A DNA stretch of 64,000 nucleotides from Calocera cornea HHB12733 (taxonomy: Eukaryota; Basidiomycota; Dacrymycetes; Dacrymycetales; Dacrymycetaceae), in contig KV423976.1 in the NCBI GenBank assembly GCA_001632435.1, forward strand, positions 1-64,000, read 5' to 3'. The translations under genes were made by a program, and so were the position numbers. Below the pieces are notes generated by a model that was given only the letters and a program-made list of their open reading frames with translations, searched no databases and was not told the origin of the DNA. Numbering within the stretch: position 1 is the stretch's first letter; each line of letters starts with the position of its first letter. This document shows positions 48,116 to 58,719 of this stretch, one piece after another.

Positions 48116-49026
48116 TACCGGGAGTAGGGGGAAGGCTTCTAGCACGGTGCTGGGCAGGCATGTTGCTGTGGTACCCAGAGAGAGCAAAAGGAGTGGTCTT
48201 TATAGGAAGGAGGAGTGTTGAAACTGATTGCAAGCATGGACCAGGTCGTGTGACCTATGGGCCAAGGTGGACCATGCACACTGATTAGGCCAATCAGCTC
48301 TGCATGGTGGCTGGCTCTCCTTTTCTGAGAGTGCCAATTTCTTCTTGATATCTATGGCAACACATTTTATTATATAAAGGAAGCCAGAAAGTGGCTTTGA
48401 GAAGCTGCAGACCGTGCTTTACATGAAATGACGTGACATGTCAGGACCCTTGCAATCTTTTCGAGTGTCACTGTAGACTCATTTTTGAAAATCTGTTGCC
48501 CTTGGTTGCTCTTGGTTGCCTACAGTGACAACAGCTCCACCGCGGTGACTCTCTACCTTCCCTCCTCTCTTATCGTCATCTGGCAACTCACACCTTGGTT
48601 GCTCCTGGTTGCCTACAGCAACAGCAGCTCCACTAGGGTGACTTCTCAACTCGACCCCTCCCCTTATTGTCAGTGGTGACCCTGCATTGTTGGGTTGTGT
48701 TGGCACGTGCGACTGGTCGCAACTTGGCGTCTAGCCTGCGGTTGGATGCCAGACCCTCTGATTGGGTTGTGACATAGGCGACATGTGTCGCCGTTACCAC
48801 CAACTTGCTTATCACCAACCCTCTGCCTTTGTTAGGCTCTGTGTTGCCCTCACAGGTTTTTCTTCCACCAGATAAAAGAGATGTCATGAGCAAAATCTGG
48901 TCAAGACGGAAGAAGATACACACCTAAGCAAAAGCAAAGAAGCCCCAAACATGACTGAATGCAAGTGGAAATGGGAGCAAAGCTGCAAGGAATGGGAGCA
49001 AAGAGGCGACAATGGCTTGGCCACAC

Positions 49027-49628
49027 TGTGAGGGAAGACAGTCTAGCAAGGCTGCTGACTAAACCCAACTGAGTCAAAGAGACTGAAGATGAGGGAGTTG
49101 GAGGAGGTTGTGGCTGACAGTATCCAATAACTAACCAATTGTACCCTTCATAAGTCCAAATAGGAGATACATGGGATGTTGAAGGTAGTCCGGATGCAGC
49201 AAGCAGAGTTCGGAGAGAGTTCGGAAGTTTGGAGTGGGAGGATGGATGTGATGACCAGGCTTTCTCACAAGACTATGGAGATTCCTCAGAGATCAGATCT
49301 AAGGAGAAGCTACCAAAGCTACCAAAGGTTATATGCAAAAAAAGTGAACATAGCCTCAGCTTCTCCTGAACACTCCGAAGTGAGACCTGACACTGCCTGA
49401 AGCACTGCCGACCACAGCATTACTCATCTGAACACAGCCAAGTACTGCCCGCACAGCCAAAGGGTCACAGCCTTGCTTATCCTTACCTAATCCTGTGCCA
49501 ATGTATCCAAAGTCAGTATTTGGTAGACTGAAGATGTTGTCTGAGAGCCAATTATGTTGAAAGTAGTCAAATACCTGTGAACCTGCCAATAATAGCCAAA
49601 GTTGGGGCAAAGTTGGTGTCCCCTGACA
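49027..49628 (-). mobile_element. Solo LTR, copy 2 (inverted relative to copies 1 and 3)
   Basis: On the minus strand it starts TGTCAGGGGACACC (49628) and ends CCCTCACA (49027). It is very similar to copy 1 over its length, e.g. GATCTGATCTCTGAGGAATC and AACCCAACTGAGTCAAAGAG in both. No matching target duplication in the flanks. No coding sequence. Confidence 0.8.
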
Positions 49629-50135
49629 CAAAGAGAAATAACAGGATGCCTCAGATGCCCCAACAGGATCAGTTGTCATTGCGGACACCCTGTCAGTCTC
49701 CAATGCCCTGCATGAAATAGTGATGTTCATAGTTCTACAAGTCATTTCAAGTCATTTGCTTTGGATTTTTGGGAATTACAGGCCTGTCAGGTTCTTAAGT
49801 GCAAATGATTCTGCATTTTGTATACTGAACAAGACCCAGGCTCATTCTGAAGCCACAGATGAGTTCTACCGTGACAGACGGGCAAAATTAAGGTAAGCCA
49901 CATTATTATACTAGGAATTGTACTTTAAAAGCATGCCGATGCCTGAAGTCAGTGACGATTGAAAGTACAAGAGCAAATGATCTAAAATACTTGCACAAAC
50001 ATCGATCGCTATTTCGTGTGGGGCATCCGAAACTGCCAGGGCATCCGCGACGAAAACTATCCCGTCGGGACATTTGAGATGATAACTCCTGTGTAGCACT
50101 AGTCGTCTTTGCTTCCCCCCGAAAGACGAGTAACG
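49629..50135. other. Spacer, no gene seen
   Basis: Short frames only; possibly old repeat sequence. Confidence 0.35.
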
Positions 50136-50520
50136 ACGAGATGCGTGCCCTGTGCCCTGTGCCCTCACGCACGCCGGAGGCAATATACCTCCGCACTGCC
50201 AAAAATGGAGATTTTCGAAAACGCGGAGCGCTGCCTCAGGGTGCCCTTCTGCCTACCGGGTTAGGATGCATGTGTTAGGGTACTAGTTAGGAGAAGCGAG
50301 CGGAGCGAGGTTAGGGTTGGGGATGGGTTGAGGTTAGGGTTAGGGGTGGGTTAGGGTTAGGGTGATAATATTATCTATAACAATTTTAAGAACAAAAGAC
50401 CAGGCAAGGCTATGGGCTTGCGCCCATAGCCTTGAGTCCAAAATTACTACTTTAGGTAGGTAGGGTCCACATTTGCCTCCGACGCGCGTCAGGGCACAGG
50501 GCACAGGGCACGCATCTCGT
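50136..50520. repeat. Inverted-repeat element enclosing telomere-like TTAGGG repeats
   Basis: Arms of about 48 bp (50136-50183 and 50473-50520) are inverted copies containing ATGCGTGCCCTGTGCCCTGT and GGAGGCAA. Between them, 50259-50364 is made of TTAGGG and degenerate forms (GTTAGGGTTAGGGGTGGG, GGTTAGGGTTGGGGATGG). A nearly perfect 13-bp hairpin (CAAGGCTATGGGC, loop TTGC) follows at 50405-50434. This could be a mobile element carrying telomere-like sequence, or the scar of a telomere repair or fusion event. Confidence 0.75.
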
Positions 50521-50989
50521 ACCAACTCCCGAAAGACCCCGTCAACCCAACACCGATAGGATACGGGAGTAAAAGGGAGGCAAAATTGTATGCTACTGTC
50601 TGCGCACGGATAGTTTGCTTCCGCCTTTAACTCCGAAGAGGAAGCAATTCAAATAGCCCGCACCGGCTCTTTGCCAGAGCTTGTCGGAGTTTGTATATTT
50701 AGATCCTTAACCAGCCCACTTACTTTCACCCCTATGTTACACGTTTCAATCTCCCATTTCACTCGCAAACCACCTGGTTGTTACAATCACAAAAGCATGT
50801 ACTCGTGCGCGCACAATATGCGCTCTAGTGCAGATTGCAGAGCCATTAAATCACAAAGCTCGGAAGTCCTGGAGGTTGTCAACGCATGCAGTTCTACGCC
50901 AGGATCACTTATGTCGGCATAGCCACTTACTGTTCGACACTTCAGCCAGGACGTCCGCCACCCGGGCATCGTCCCATACCAGTGCACTA

Positions 50990-51638
50990 ATGGCGCCAAA
51001 GAAACCAACGCGCAAGTCGCTAGTCGGATTGGAGAGTAGCGAGGGCTCCGCAGAGCAGGTTGGTGTTGGTCCATCATTTAGAACGCTGAAATGTATCAGA
51101 CCCTCGGTCCAGACAGAGGCCGAAAGACTGTCATTCCTCAATACCCCTCGCCCGTTCAAGAACCCACGATATACTCGACCCCAGTCGAAGAAGCTGCGAT
51201 CAACCAAGCAGATACTGGCTGCGGAGCGTGAAAGGGAACGGTTAAAGCGAGAAGCAGGTCATTTTAGCAAAGAGGTTCCAACCTGTATGAATCGCTTGTT
51301 CCACGAAAAGCTCTTGCCTTATAGCCGTCTCAGACATTGCTATCGAAGCTCCACCTTCATTACTCCCTCAGAAACGATACTGTGATATCACTGGATTGGA
51401 GGTAAGCGTGTGCTTGGAACGCTCGAGTGCCAGTGCTAATGTGGCGAAGGCTCCATATACAGACCCGCAATCTAAGCTGCGATATCACAACAAGGCGGTG
51501 TACGACCTGATCAAAACCATCGTGAGTTGTACTACTGTATGCTGAGAAGGAACGTGTAGCGCTCATTGTTCTATACAGCCCCCTAGTACAACTCATGAAT
51601 ATCTAGCCATTCGCGGGCAGCACAGCGTCATCCGTTGA
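50990..51638 (+). CDS. IES6: INO80 chromatin-remodelling complex subunit Ies6 (YL1-C domain)
   Basis: Small subunit that, with Arp5, couples ATPase activity to nucleosome sliding. Exon 1 starts MAPKKPTRKSLVGLESSEG and contains the family block FKNPRYTRPQSKKLRSTKQI and LAAERERERLKREA. An intron (50-100 nt; donor not ideal, GTCATT) leads to VSDIAIEAPPSLLPQKRYCD. The YL1-C motif continues across a 50-nt intron: ITGLE joined to APYTDPQSKLRYHNKAVYDL. A last intron (GTGAGT) gives PPSTTHEYLAIRGQHSVIR and stop at 51636-51638. From 51387 on, the gene is part of the outer arm of a large inverted repeat; the other copy is at 59884-60954. Confidence 0.88.
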
Positions 51639-51913
51639 GCGCGACGTCGAAGCCATAGTTCCATTCTCTCGGCGTTGTCGGCTACTTGACATTGTCTGTA
51701 GGGAAGCTTATCTCAGGAAGATACGAGCTGCACACCCCTCGCGAAGCAAGGGGTATGTATGGAGTGTAGAGGCCATTCACCAGAGCGCATGGCTTCCAAC
51801 TATGCCTCGGTTTACTCCCGTATCTACAGTATCTCAAGTACTCCTTGTTTCCGTCAGAGCAATGAAGTGTGATGCAATTTGCTTCCGCATGTCTGTACTT
51901 CCGCTTAGGTGTT
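51387..51913 (+). repeat. Outer arm (left) of a large imperfect palindrome
   Basis: Starts inside Ies6 (ATCACTGGATTGGAG), covers the last exons and 3' flank, and includes three CTTCCG cores (51845-51910: TTTGCTTCCGCATG, TACTTCCGCTTAGG). The reverse-complement partner is 59884-60954 less a 544-bp insertion there. Arms differ by few bases in the parts I compared (e.g. GTCTGTAGGG and GTCTGCAGGG). Confidence 0.9.
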
Positions 51914-51921
51914 GTTGGTCA

Positions 51922-52449
51922 CAAGCTGGAACCATTTCCCCAGCGTCTCTGGATCCTCCTGCCGTGCTCTCTGGTAGTTGTATGAGCAAGAAAATTGTGT
52001 ATCAAGCTTGGTTTGTCAACTGATAAAGCAATCTGTCCAGCACTTTCCCACCACCCCGCTCCCTTGCTTTGCCTGCAGAAGATTGGCCATATCTTCCACA
52101 TCAGCCCTCCATGGCAAAAACCCTCTGGCATCCAGCTGCAGGATGTACTCCACAACCGTGTCCTCCTCCAGCTTTGTGAGAGCAGCAAGGCTGCTTTGGC
52201 TCTCAGCCTTAGCCTGCATACCACTGATTCTGTGCTGCAGATTTGTATAGGGGATGTCATAGAATTTGGCGGCTTTGCAAAGCATCAAATTTGGGTCAGA
52301 CCGGACCGCCTGGATTGCTAGTTGGACTTGGTGTTCTTTGGAAGCAGCAGACATGGTTGTGACAGAGCTATCGTGGTGAAAGGTTTGCAAGCAAGAGTGG
52401 CACTAAAAGTGACCCTGATACTGATTTGATCCACTAACTGATAATCAAC
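51922..52449 (-). mobile_element. 5' fragment of the pogo/Fot1-like element (left palindrome arm)
   Basis: Reverse-complement copy of 56857-57384: the left terminal repeat (TTATCAGTTAGTGGATCAAA) and the first third of the transposase gene, which encodes the same 124 codons as the copy on the other arm. It is cut off at 51922, where it joins the Ies6-derived outer arm. Cannot encode a transposase. Confidence 0.88.
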
Positions 52450-53752
52450 AGTATCTGTTGTGGTTCTGCCAGGTAAGGCCTCCTTGCAGAGATATGACCC
52501 AAATTTGCACTTGAAGAGTCTGTGCCAATGCAACTTTCAAGGCCTGCACCACCAGGACAGCTCCCCGGAGGGTCCTGCTGATTGCCCCACAGTCTGAAGG
52601 TACCATGTATGTTGTGTAATAAGGGGGCTGGCTGGGGTGGCCTCATGGCAGTGGGTTGACCAAAAGTTACACTCAAACAGACTGTGTCAAAGCGATGTTG
52701 GCTGTTCCTCCACCATTTTCAATGTCCTGTGGGTCCTGCTGGTTCACACACATCAACATCATCCCATCAATGGTCTCCCACCACAGACACTGCATGACAC
52801 CAGCAGTGGCACAGATATGCCCAGAAGTTGCAGCTGTGCAGATTGAGTCTAAACAAACTTTTACTCCTGCTCTCTCAGAACACCTCTCCTGGGAGTCCTG
52901 CTGGTTTCCATAGATGATCATGGTACTATTGATGATCTCCAACCAGGGCTGCCCCAGGGCATCATCACTGGGAGAGGTATGACCAGGAGTTGCACTTGAA
53001 CAGATTGAGTCCAAACCAACTTTGGCTCCCGGTCCCTCAGGACAGCTCCCCTGGTGGTCCTGCTGGTTTCTGTGAAGGATTAGGGTAGGGTAGCTGTTTT
53101 GGGGGATCAGGAGCAAAAGTTTGCTTGCACTCAATTCATTCCATTGCAACTTTGGATTATATCTCTCCCAGGGAGCAACCCCTGGTGAGCCCCCTCTTAT
53201 GGATCACCAATGAGATGTAGTTGATTAGGGGGAACCAGGGGGGCTATCAGGGGACCTCAAATAGGAAAGAAACAGCTCAAAGCTGCTTTGGTCCAATCAC
53301 ACCAAGCCCAACTTTTGGTCATATCTCTCCCAGAAAGTCAGCCCTAGGAAAGGTCCTGGTATAGATCAACAATGGGGTGTAGTTTATGTATGGGAACAAG
53401 CTGGACCTTCAGCAGAGCTTGTGTGGTGGAGCAGCAATCCAAAGTTGCTTTGCCACAATCGGCTCAAGTGCAACTCTTGGACATATCTCTCCCATAAAGC
53501 AATCTCTGGAGTAGCCCTAGTTGGAGGCCATCAATAGTACCCTAATCCTTCATGAAAATTGGTAGGACTCCCAGTGGAGTCATACCCATGGAGGAAGAGC
53601 AAATGTTTGTTTGGGCTCAATCTGTTCAAGTGTAACTTTTGGTCACACTTCAACATGAGGCAGTCCCCTTGGGTTCTACCTGGTTCATACCCATGAACTA
53701 CATACCTGGCTCATACCCATGAACTACATGCATATGCTGGTCTGTATTAAAG
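51922..53752. repeat. Inner arm (left) of the palindrome, about 1.8 kb
   Basis: Reverse complement of 55581-57384. Two open frames in each arm (124 and 158 codons) are identical in translation, so identity is close to 100 percent over these parts. The only length difference I see is a 26-27 bp direct duplication near 53703-53728 (CATACCCATGAACTACAT repeated) in the left arm. Confidence 0.9.
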
Positions 53753-54159
53753 GCAGAGTCAGGGGAAGCACTGGGGATGACACACAGAGGTGCTCAATAG
53801 AATTGCACCTGTCAGATTGTGACGCATGGTCTCAAGTCTGTTGTGGTCCAATGGCTGAACTAGCCATGGCAGCCATATGCTTTCCAATGGAGAAATGATG
53901 CGATACATATAGAGAAATAAGACTGTAAGCTGAAGGCCAAGACTGATAAGCAAAATCAGAGAAAAGTGATTAGAATGGTGCACGGACCCCCCAAGGGCTT
54001 GTGCACCCTCCCAAGTCCCATGCCCAAAATCAGTTAAAACAAACCTTTCACCTATAAATTGTTGCTCATTTCTTGCATGAGACCATCAGAGCACCACCCA
54101 CCTCTTTCAGCCCAGTTCCTGCATGGCCTTGACCCCTTCTATGCCGACCAAAGCCCGCC

Positions 54160-54480
54160 ATGCTCCTTATGTGCTGTTCACACCTATTTTCTGCATCAAA
54201 GGACACCTCAATGCAGAAGGATACATGAACCTGCTCAATGACACCTATGAGGGCACTCTTTCTAACCGGAATCTCTTGAAGTGCACTGTTTATTTCCAGC
54301 AAGACAACACACCAATTCACAAGGCAAAGCACACAATGGCATTCTTCCACTGGAACAACTATCAACTTCTCGATTGGACAACCATCCCTGCCCTGCCCTC
54401 GTTAGTGGGACTCTTCCCTTCCTGTCTAGGTAGCAGCCTTACCAGAAGCCTGTGTGCCCTCACAAGGGCCCAAGACTGGA
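54160..54480 (+). mobile_element. Fragments in the palindrome spacer: Tc1-like transposase piece and LTR tail
   Basis: 54175-54395 encodes NAEGYMNLLNDTYEGTLSNR and VYFQQDNTPIHKAKHTMAFF, the second catalytic Asp region of a Tc1-like transposase, without the rest of the gene. Just after it, 54425-54473 (GTAGCAGCCTTACC to TGTGCCCTCACA) resembles the last bases of the solo LTR family. These are remnants in the 1.8-kb spacer of the inner palindrome. Confidence 0.65.
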
Positions 54481-55580
54481 CCAACATGCCCAAACTGCAC
54501 ACCACTCACTCCAAAATACTTATTTCTTTCTCAAAATTCTACCCACAGATAGCCCTTATATATCACTCTCATTATATCAGATCAGAATTACATTTTGTGT
54601 GATGGTTGGGACAATATTTCAGATATTATCCCACACAAGCTGAAAACCAGGGACAGGTGCAATTCTATCAAGCACCTCTGTATGACCCAAAGTTTTGCTT
54701 CAACAGCATGTGTCAAAGCACTTATTTGGGTGGTAAACCCAACAGAATGCCCCTCTGAGGATCTTGTTGGGATATGACCAACAGTTGCACTTGATCCAAT
54801 TTAATCAAAGCAACTTTGGACTGTTCCTCCACCATTGAAGCTTCTCTCAGGCTCACCTTGGGTTTCAGACAGGTCAACGGTACTATTGATAACATGAATG
54901 AGGACTACTGCCAGGGCAGGCAGGCTGGAAGACATATGAACAGAAGTTGCACCTGAACAGGTTGGGTCCAACTAACTTTTGGTAATACTTCTGCCAGCAA
55001 GTGTCTCCTGCAGACCCACTGGTCATGTGTCATCAATGGTATGTTGTGTGCAGTGGTGGATCAGTGGTGTCCATAGAGAATCTCAGAAGGCAGAGCAGCG
55101 CCTACAAGTTGCTTCACCCACCCTATTCAAGTGTAACATTGGGTCATACCTCTGCTATCAGGCCACCACAGACAGTCCCATTATTACACAACATGCATGG
55201 TACTTGCATACTGTGGAAGACTCAGCGGGACCTTCAGGGGAGCTGTCCTGGTGGTGCAGGACTCAAAAGTTGCTTTAACACAATCCCTTCTGCTGCAACT
55301 TTTGGACATATCTCTGCTCTGAAACCACCCCAGCCAGTTGTCCTATTACACAGCCTACAGTACCTTCGTACTATGGGGGAGCGGGCACCCTCAGGGAAGC
55401 TGCCATGGTAGTGCAGGACTCAAAAGTTGCTTTGAAACAATCTGTTCAAGTGCAACTTTTGGTCATACCTCTGCCATCAAGTGTCCCCTGGACACCTCTG
55501 CATTTGAACAGATTGTGCCAAAGTAATGTTTGGTTGTTCTTCCACCAGATGAACTGCCCTGAGAGCCAATTGTGGCAAAC

Positions 55581-57384
55581 TTTGATACGGACCAGCATAT
55601 GCATGTAGTTCATGGGTATGAACCAGGTAGAACCCAAGGGGACTGCCTCATGTTGAAGTGTGACCAAAAGTTACACTTGAACAGATTGAGCCCAAACAAA
55701 CATTTGCTCTTCCTCCATGGGTATGACTCCACTGGGAGTCCTACCAATTTTCATGAAGGATTAGGGTACTATTGATGGCCTCCAACTAGGGCTACTCCAG
55801 AGATTGCTTTATGGGAGAGATATGTCCAAGAGTTGCACTTGAGCCGATTGTGGCAAAGCAACTTTGGATTGCTGCTCCACCACACAAGCTCTGCTGAAGG
55901 TCCAGCTTGTTCCCATACATAAACTACACCCCATTGTTGATCTATACCAGGACCTTTCCTAGGGCTGACTTTCTGGGAGAGATATGACCAAAAGTTGGGC
56001 TTGGTGTGATTGGACCAAAGCAGCTTTGAGCTGTTTCTTTCCTATTTGAGGTCCCCTGATAGCCCCCCTGGTTCCCCCTAATCAACTACATCTCATTGGT
56101 GATCCATAAGAGGGGGCTCACCAGGGGTTGCTCCCTGGGAGAGATATAATCCAAAGTTGCAATGGAATGAATTGAGTGCAAGCAAACTTTTGCTCCTGAT
56201 CCCCCAAAACAGCTACCCTACCCTAATCCTTCACAGAAACCAGCAGGACCACCAGGGGAGCTGTCCTGAGGGACCGGGAGCCAAAGTTGGTTTGGACTCA
56301 ATCTGTTCAAGTGCAACTCCTGGTCATACCTCTCCCAGTGATGATGCCCTGGGGCAGCCCTGGTTGGAGATCATCAATAGTACCATGATCATCTATGGAA
56401 ACCAGCAGGACTCCCAGGAGAGGTGTTCTGAGAGAGCAGGAGTAAAAGTTTGTTTAGACTCAATCTGCACAGCTGCAACTTCTGGGCATATCTGTGCCAC
56501 TGCTGGTGTCATGCAGTGTCTGTGGTGGGAGACCATTGATGGGATGATGTTGATGTGTGTGAACCAGCAGGACCCACAGGACATTGAAAATGGTGGAGGA
56601 ACAGCCAACATCGCTTTGACACAGTCTGTTTGAGTGTAACTTTTGGTCAACCCACTGCCATGAGGCCACCCCAGCCAGCCCCCTTATTACACAACATACA
56701 TGGTACCTTCAGACTGTGGGGCAATCAGCAGGACCCTCCGGGGAGCTGTCCTGGTGGTGCAGGCCTTGAAAGTTGCATTGGCACAGACTCTTCAAGTGCA
56801 AATTTGGGTCATATCTCTGCAAGGAGGCCTTACCTGGCAGAACCACAACAGATACTGTTGATTATCAGTTAGTGGATCAAATCAGTATCAGGGTCACTTT
56901 TAGTGCCACTCTTGCTTGCAAACCTTTCACCACGATAGCTCTGTCACAACCATGTCTGCTGCTTCCAAAGAACACCAAGTCCAACTAGCAATCCAGGCGG
57001 TCCGGTCTGACCCAAATTTGATGCTTTGCAAAGCCGCCAAATTCTATGACATCCCCTATACAAATCTGCAGCACAGAATCAGTGGTATGCAGGCTAAGGC
57101 TGAGAGCCAAAGCAGCCTTGCTGCTCTCACAAAGCTGGAGGAGGACACGGTTGTGGAGTACATCCTGCAGCTGGATGCCAGAGGGTTTTTGCCATGGAGG
57201 GCTGATGTGGAAGATATGGCCAATCTTCTGCAGGCAAAGCAAGGGAGCGGGGTGGTGGGAAAGTGCTGGACAGATTGCTTTATCAGTTGACAAACCAAGC
57301 TTGATACACAATTTTCTTGCTCATACAACTACCAGAGAGCACGGCAGGAGGATCCAGAGACGCTGGGGAAATGGTTCCAGCTTG
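55581..57384. repeat. Inner arm (right) of the palindrome, about 1.8 kb
   Basis: Partner of 51922-53752. The mirror axis is near position 54653 (paired coordinates add up to 109306). It contains satellite units and the first 530 bp of the complete pogo element. Confidence 0.9.
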
Positions 57385-58719
57385 CAACCAACATGTTCAT
57401 GCATTATGGTATACATGAGGGCAATTTGTACAACTTCAATGAGACCGGATTTTCAATGGGCATACTCAAGGCTGCCAAGGCTGTTACCTATGCCGGTCGA
57501 AGCGCCAAATCAAAGGCAATCCAGCCCGGCAACTGAGAATGGGCCACAGCAATTTGCTGTATTGCAGCAGATGGGAATGTGGTGCCGCCTTTCCTCTGAG
57601 TTGCCGGAAAGTACCACCTTGCACCATGGTACATTGACGGTCATATACTGCCCAATTGGGTGGTCACAACAACACAGAGTGGCTGGACCAATTATGCGAC
57701 TGGTCTCTCCACTGGCACTGGCACTTTGATGAGCATACCAAGCGCCGCCAAAAGGGTATTTGACAATTGCTTGTCCTTGATGGGCATGAGAGTCATCTGA
57801 GTGCCAAATTCTCCAAATACTGCAAGTCCAACAACATCATTCCGCTCTGCCTTCCAGCACATTCCTTGCATTTGACCCAGCCTCTCGATGTTGGCCTTTT
57901 TGGACTGCTGAAGACAGCATTCAGCTCTGAAATTTCGACCCTTACCCAAGCTGGCATAACCCACATCAGCAAGGATGACTTTTTCCCTGCGTTCAAAGCT
58001 GCTTTCAACAGCACTTTCACCCAGAAAAACATCAAGAGTGGCTTCCAAGGGGCTGGGCTAGTGCCTATGAACCCAGCTGCTGTGATATCAAAGCTTGATA
58101 TATGGTTCCAAACACCGTCACCTCCTGCAATCCCTGATGGTCTGCCCCAGCTGTGGGTCTTGCAGACACCCAAGACCGCCGCTGAGGCAATCTCACAGTC
58201 AACTCTTATCAAAGAGCGAGTGTCCCAGCATCAAGGAAGCTCATCAACTCCTGATCTATCAATCCATTGACCACTTGGCAAAGGCTGCCATTGCAGCAGA
58301 CCATCAGCTCACACTTCTGAATGGTCAGGTTGACGCACTTGAGCAAGCCAATGATAGGCTCTCAAATCAACGCAGGATAAAAAGAGCTCAACTTCAGAAC
58401 TCTGGACCACTGACTGACTGGTGAGCAGGCAAGCCAGCTTTTGGTTGAAAGAGGCATTGTGGAGCGTGAGGAGCATGAAACAGGTGCAGGGGAGGGTTCA
58501 TTGGAGCCACGTGTAAGTGGCCAGCGGCTCTGTAGAATCTGCAGAACTGCCAGGCACATTGCCAGAACCTGCCCAGAGGCAGCCCACATAGATAGCCCGG
58601 TGGACGCCCCTTTAGCTTAGCCAAATCCCATTGTTCTGTTGAGTTACAGCAATCCAGCCGTAGCAGGTCCTGAATATTGATCCACTAACTGATTTGATCC
58701 ATGGACTGATAATTGACGT
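56855..58719 (+). mobile_element. pogo/Fot1-like DNA transposon, full-length but dead
   Basis: Left end after TA: CTGTTGATTATCAGTTAGTG, with GGATCAAATCAG following. Right end, reverse-complemented: ACGTCAATTATCAGTCCATG, then GGATCAAATCAG. Both ends adjoin TA, the pogo/Fot1 target. About 1.87 kb with a single transposase gene. It is inserted in one unit of the 160-bp satellite: the distance from the last core before it to the first core after it, less the element, is again about 160 bp. Confidence 0.85.
56952..58620 (+). pseudogene. pogo/Fot1-like transposase with three in-frame TGA and a frameshift
   Basis: Start MSAASKEHQVQLAIQAVRSD, then a CENP-B-type helix-turn-helix (FYDIPYTNLQHRISG, VVEYILQLDARGFLP). 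TGA interrupts the frame at 57288-57290, 57534-57536 and 57597-57599; the first two stand where the family has Arg (FIS-stop-QTK, GN-stop-EWATAI). The DDE region is readable: EGNLYNFNETGFSMG (Asn in place of the usual first Asp), APWYIDGHILPNW, a one-base shift near 57690, LVLDGHESHLSAKFSKYCKS (second Asp), CLPAHSLHLTQPLDVGLFG. The C-terminus carries a zinc knuckle, CRICRTARHIARTC, as in many fungal Fot1-type proteins. Confidence 0.85.

Larger units (their letters stand above)
45701..48161 (-). pseudogene. Transposase of element A, interrupted by element B and by stop/frameshift
   Basis: Start MPAQHRARSLPPTPG at 48161. The gene is cut at codon 15 by element B; counting a single TA the frame continues on the far side with TPTKQAPKPYIRLTPSK and a helix-turn-helix (YLEFGHTIAQIATDIGCHES). 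Near 46520-46545 the frame is shifted and TGA stands at 46523-46525 where Arg is expected (SP-stop-DLQLAAQYINS). After this it is open: FDWSMVIFSDKSKFNLFGSD (first Asp), GGGSVMVWGCLTSRGTGCLY, DSVFQQDNAAIHKEKV (second Asp). The third acidic residue lies in the C-terminal piece NIIESTWHILDKAVRARKP. Dead copy. Confidence 0.88.
45410..48473. mobile_element. Tc1-like element A (outer), containing element B
   Basis: Terminal inverted repeats: CAGTGATGCTCGAAAAGATT at the left and its near complement AATCTTTTCGAGTGTCACTG at the right, each next to TA (45408-45409 and 48474-48475). Total 3064 bp, of which 1371 bp plus one TA are element B; A alone is about 1.7 kb, the usual Tc1 size. One transposase gene on the minus strand. 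Confidence 0.92.
45035..48855 (+). mobile_element. Solo LTR, copy 3, with GGTTT target duplication, split by Tc1-like elements
   Basis: The LTR starts TGTCAGGGGACACC at 45035 and ends CCCTCACA at 48855. GGTTT lies directly before (45030-45034) and after (48856-48860), a 5-bp target duplication that fixes the LTR limits. The LTR itself is about 760 bp; it is cut at 45408-45409 by Tc1-like element A, inserted at a TA. The left part has a TATA-like TAGTATATATATACC and the block TCTGAGGAACCCCCATAG, shared with the other LTR copies. No internal retrotransposon genes are present. Confidence 0.88.

Noticed and set aside
48024..48288. Plus-strand frames overlapping the start of the Tc1-like elements
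   Set aside because: Shadows of the minus-strand transposase regions and terminal repeats.
20080..49628. The inverted LTR copies at 20.1 and 49.0 kb as the two ends of one giant element
   Set aside because: They are in opposite orientation, 29 kb apart, with many unrelated host genes between them and without retrotransposon genes; they are independent solo LTRs.
52673..53149. 158-codon open frame in both palindrome arms as a gene
   Set aside because: It runs across degenerate satellite units and has no domain; its identity in both arms reflects the duplication.
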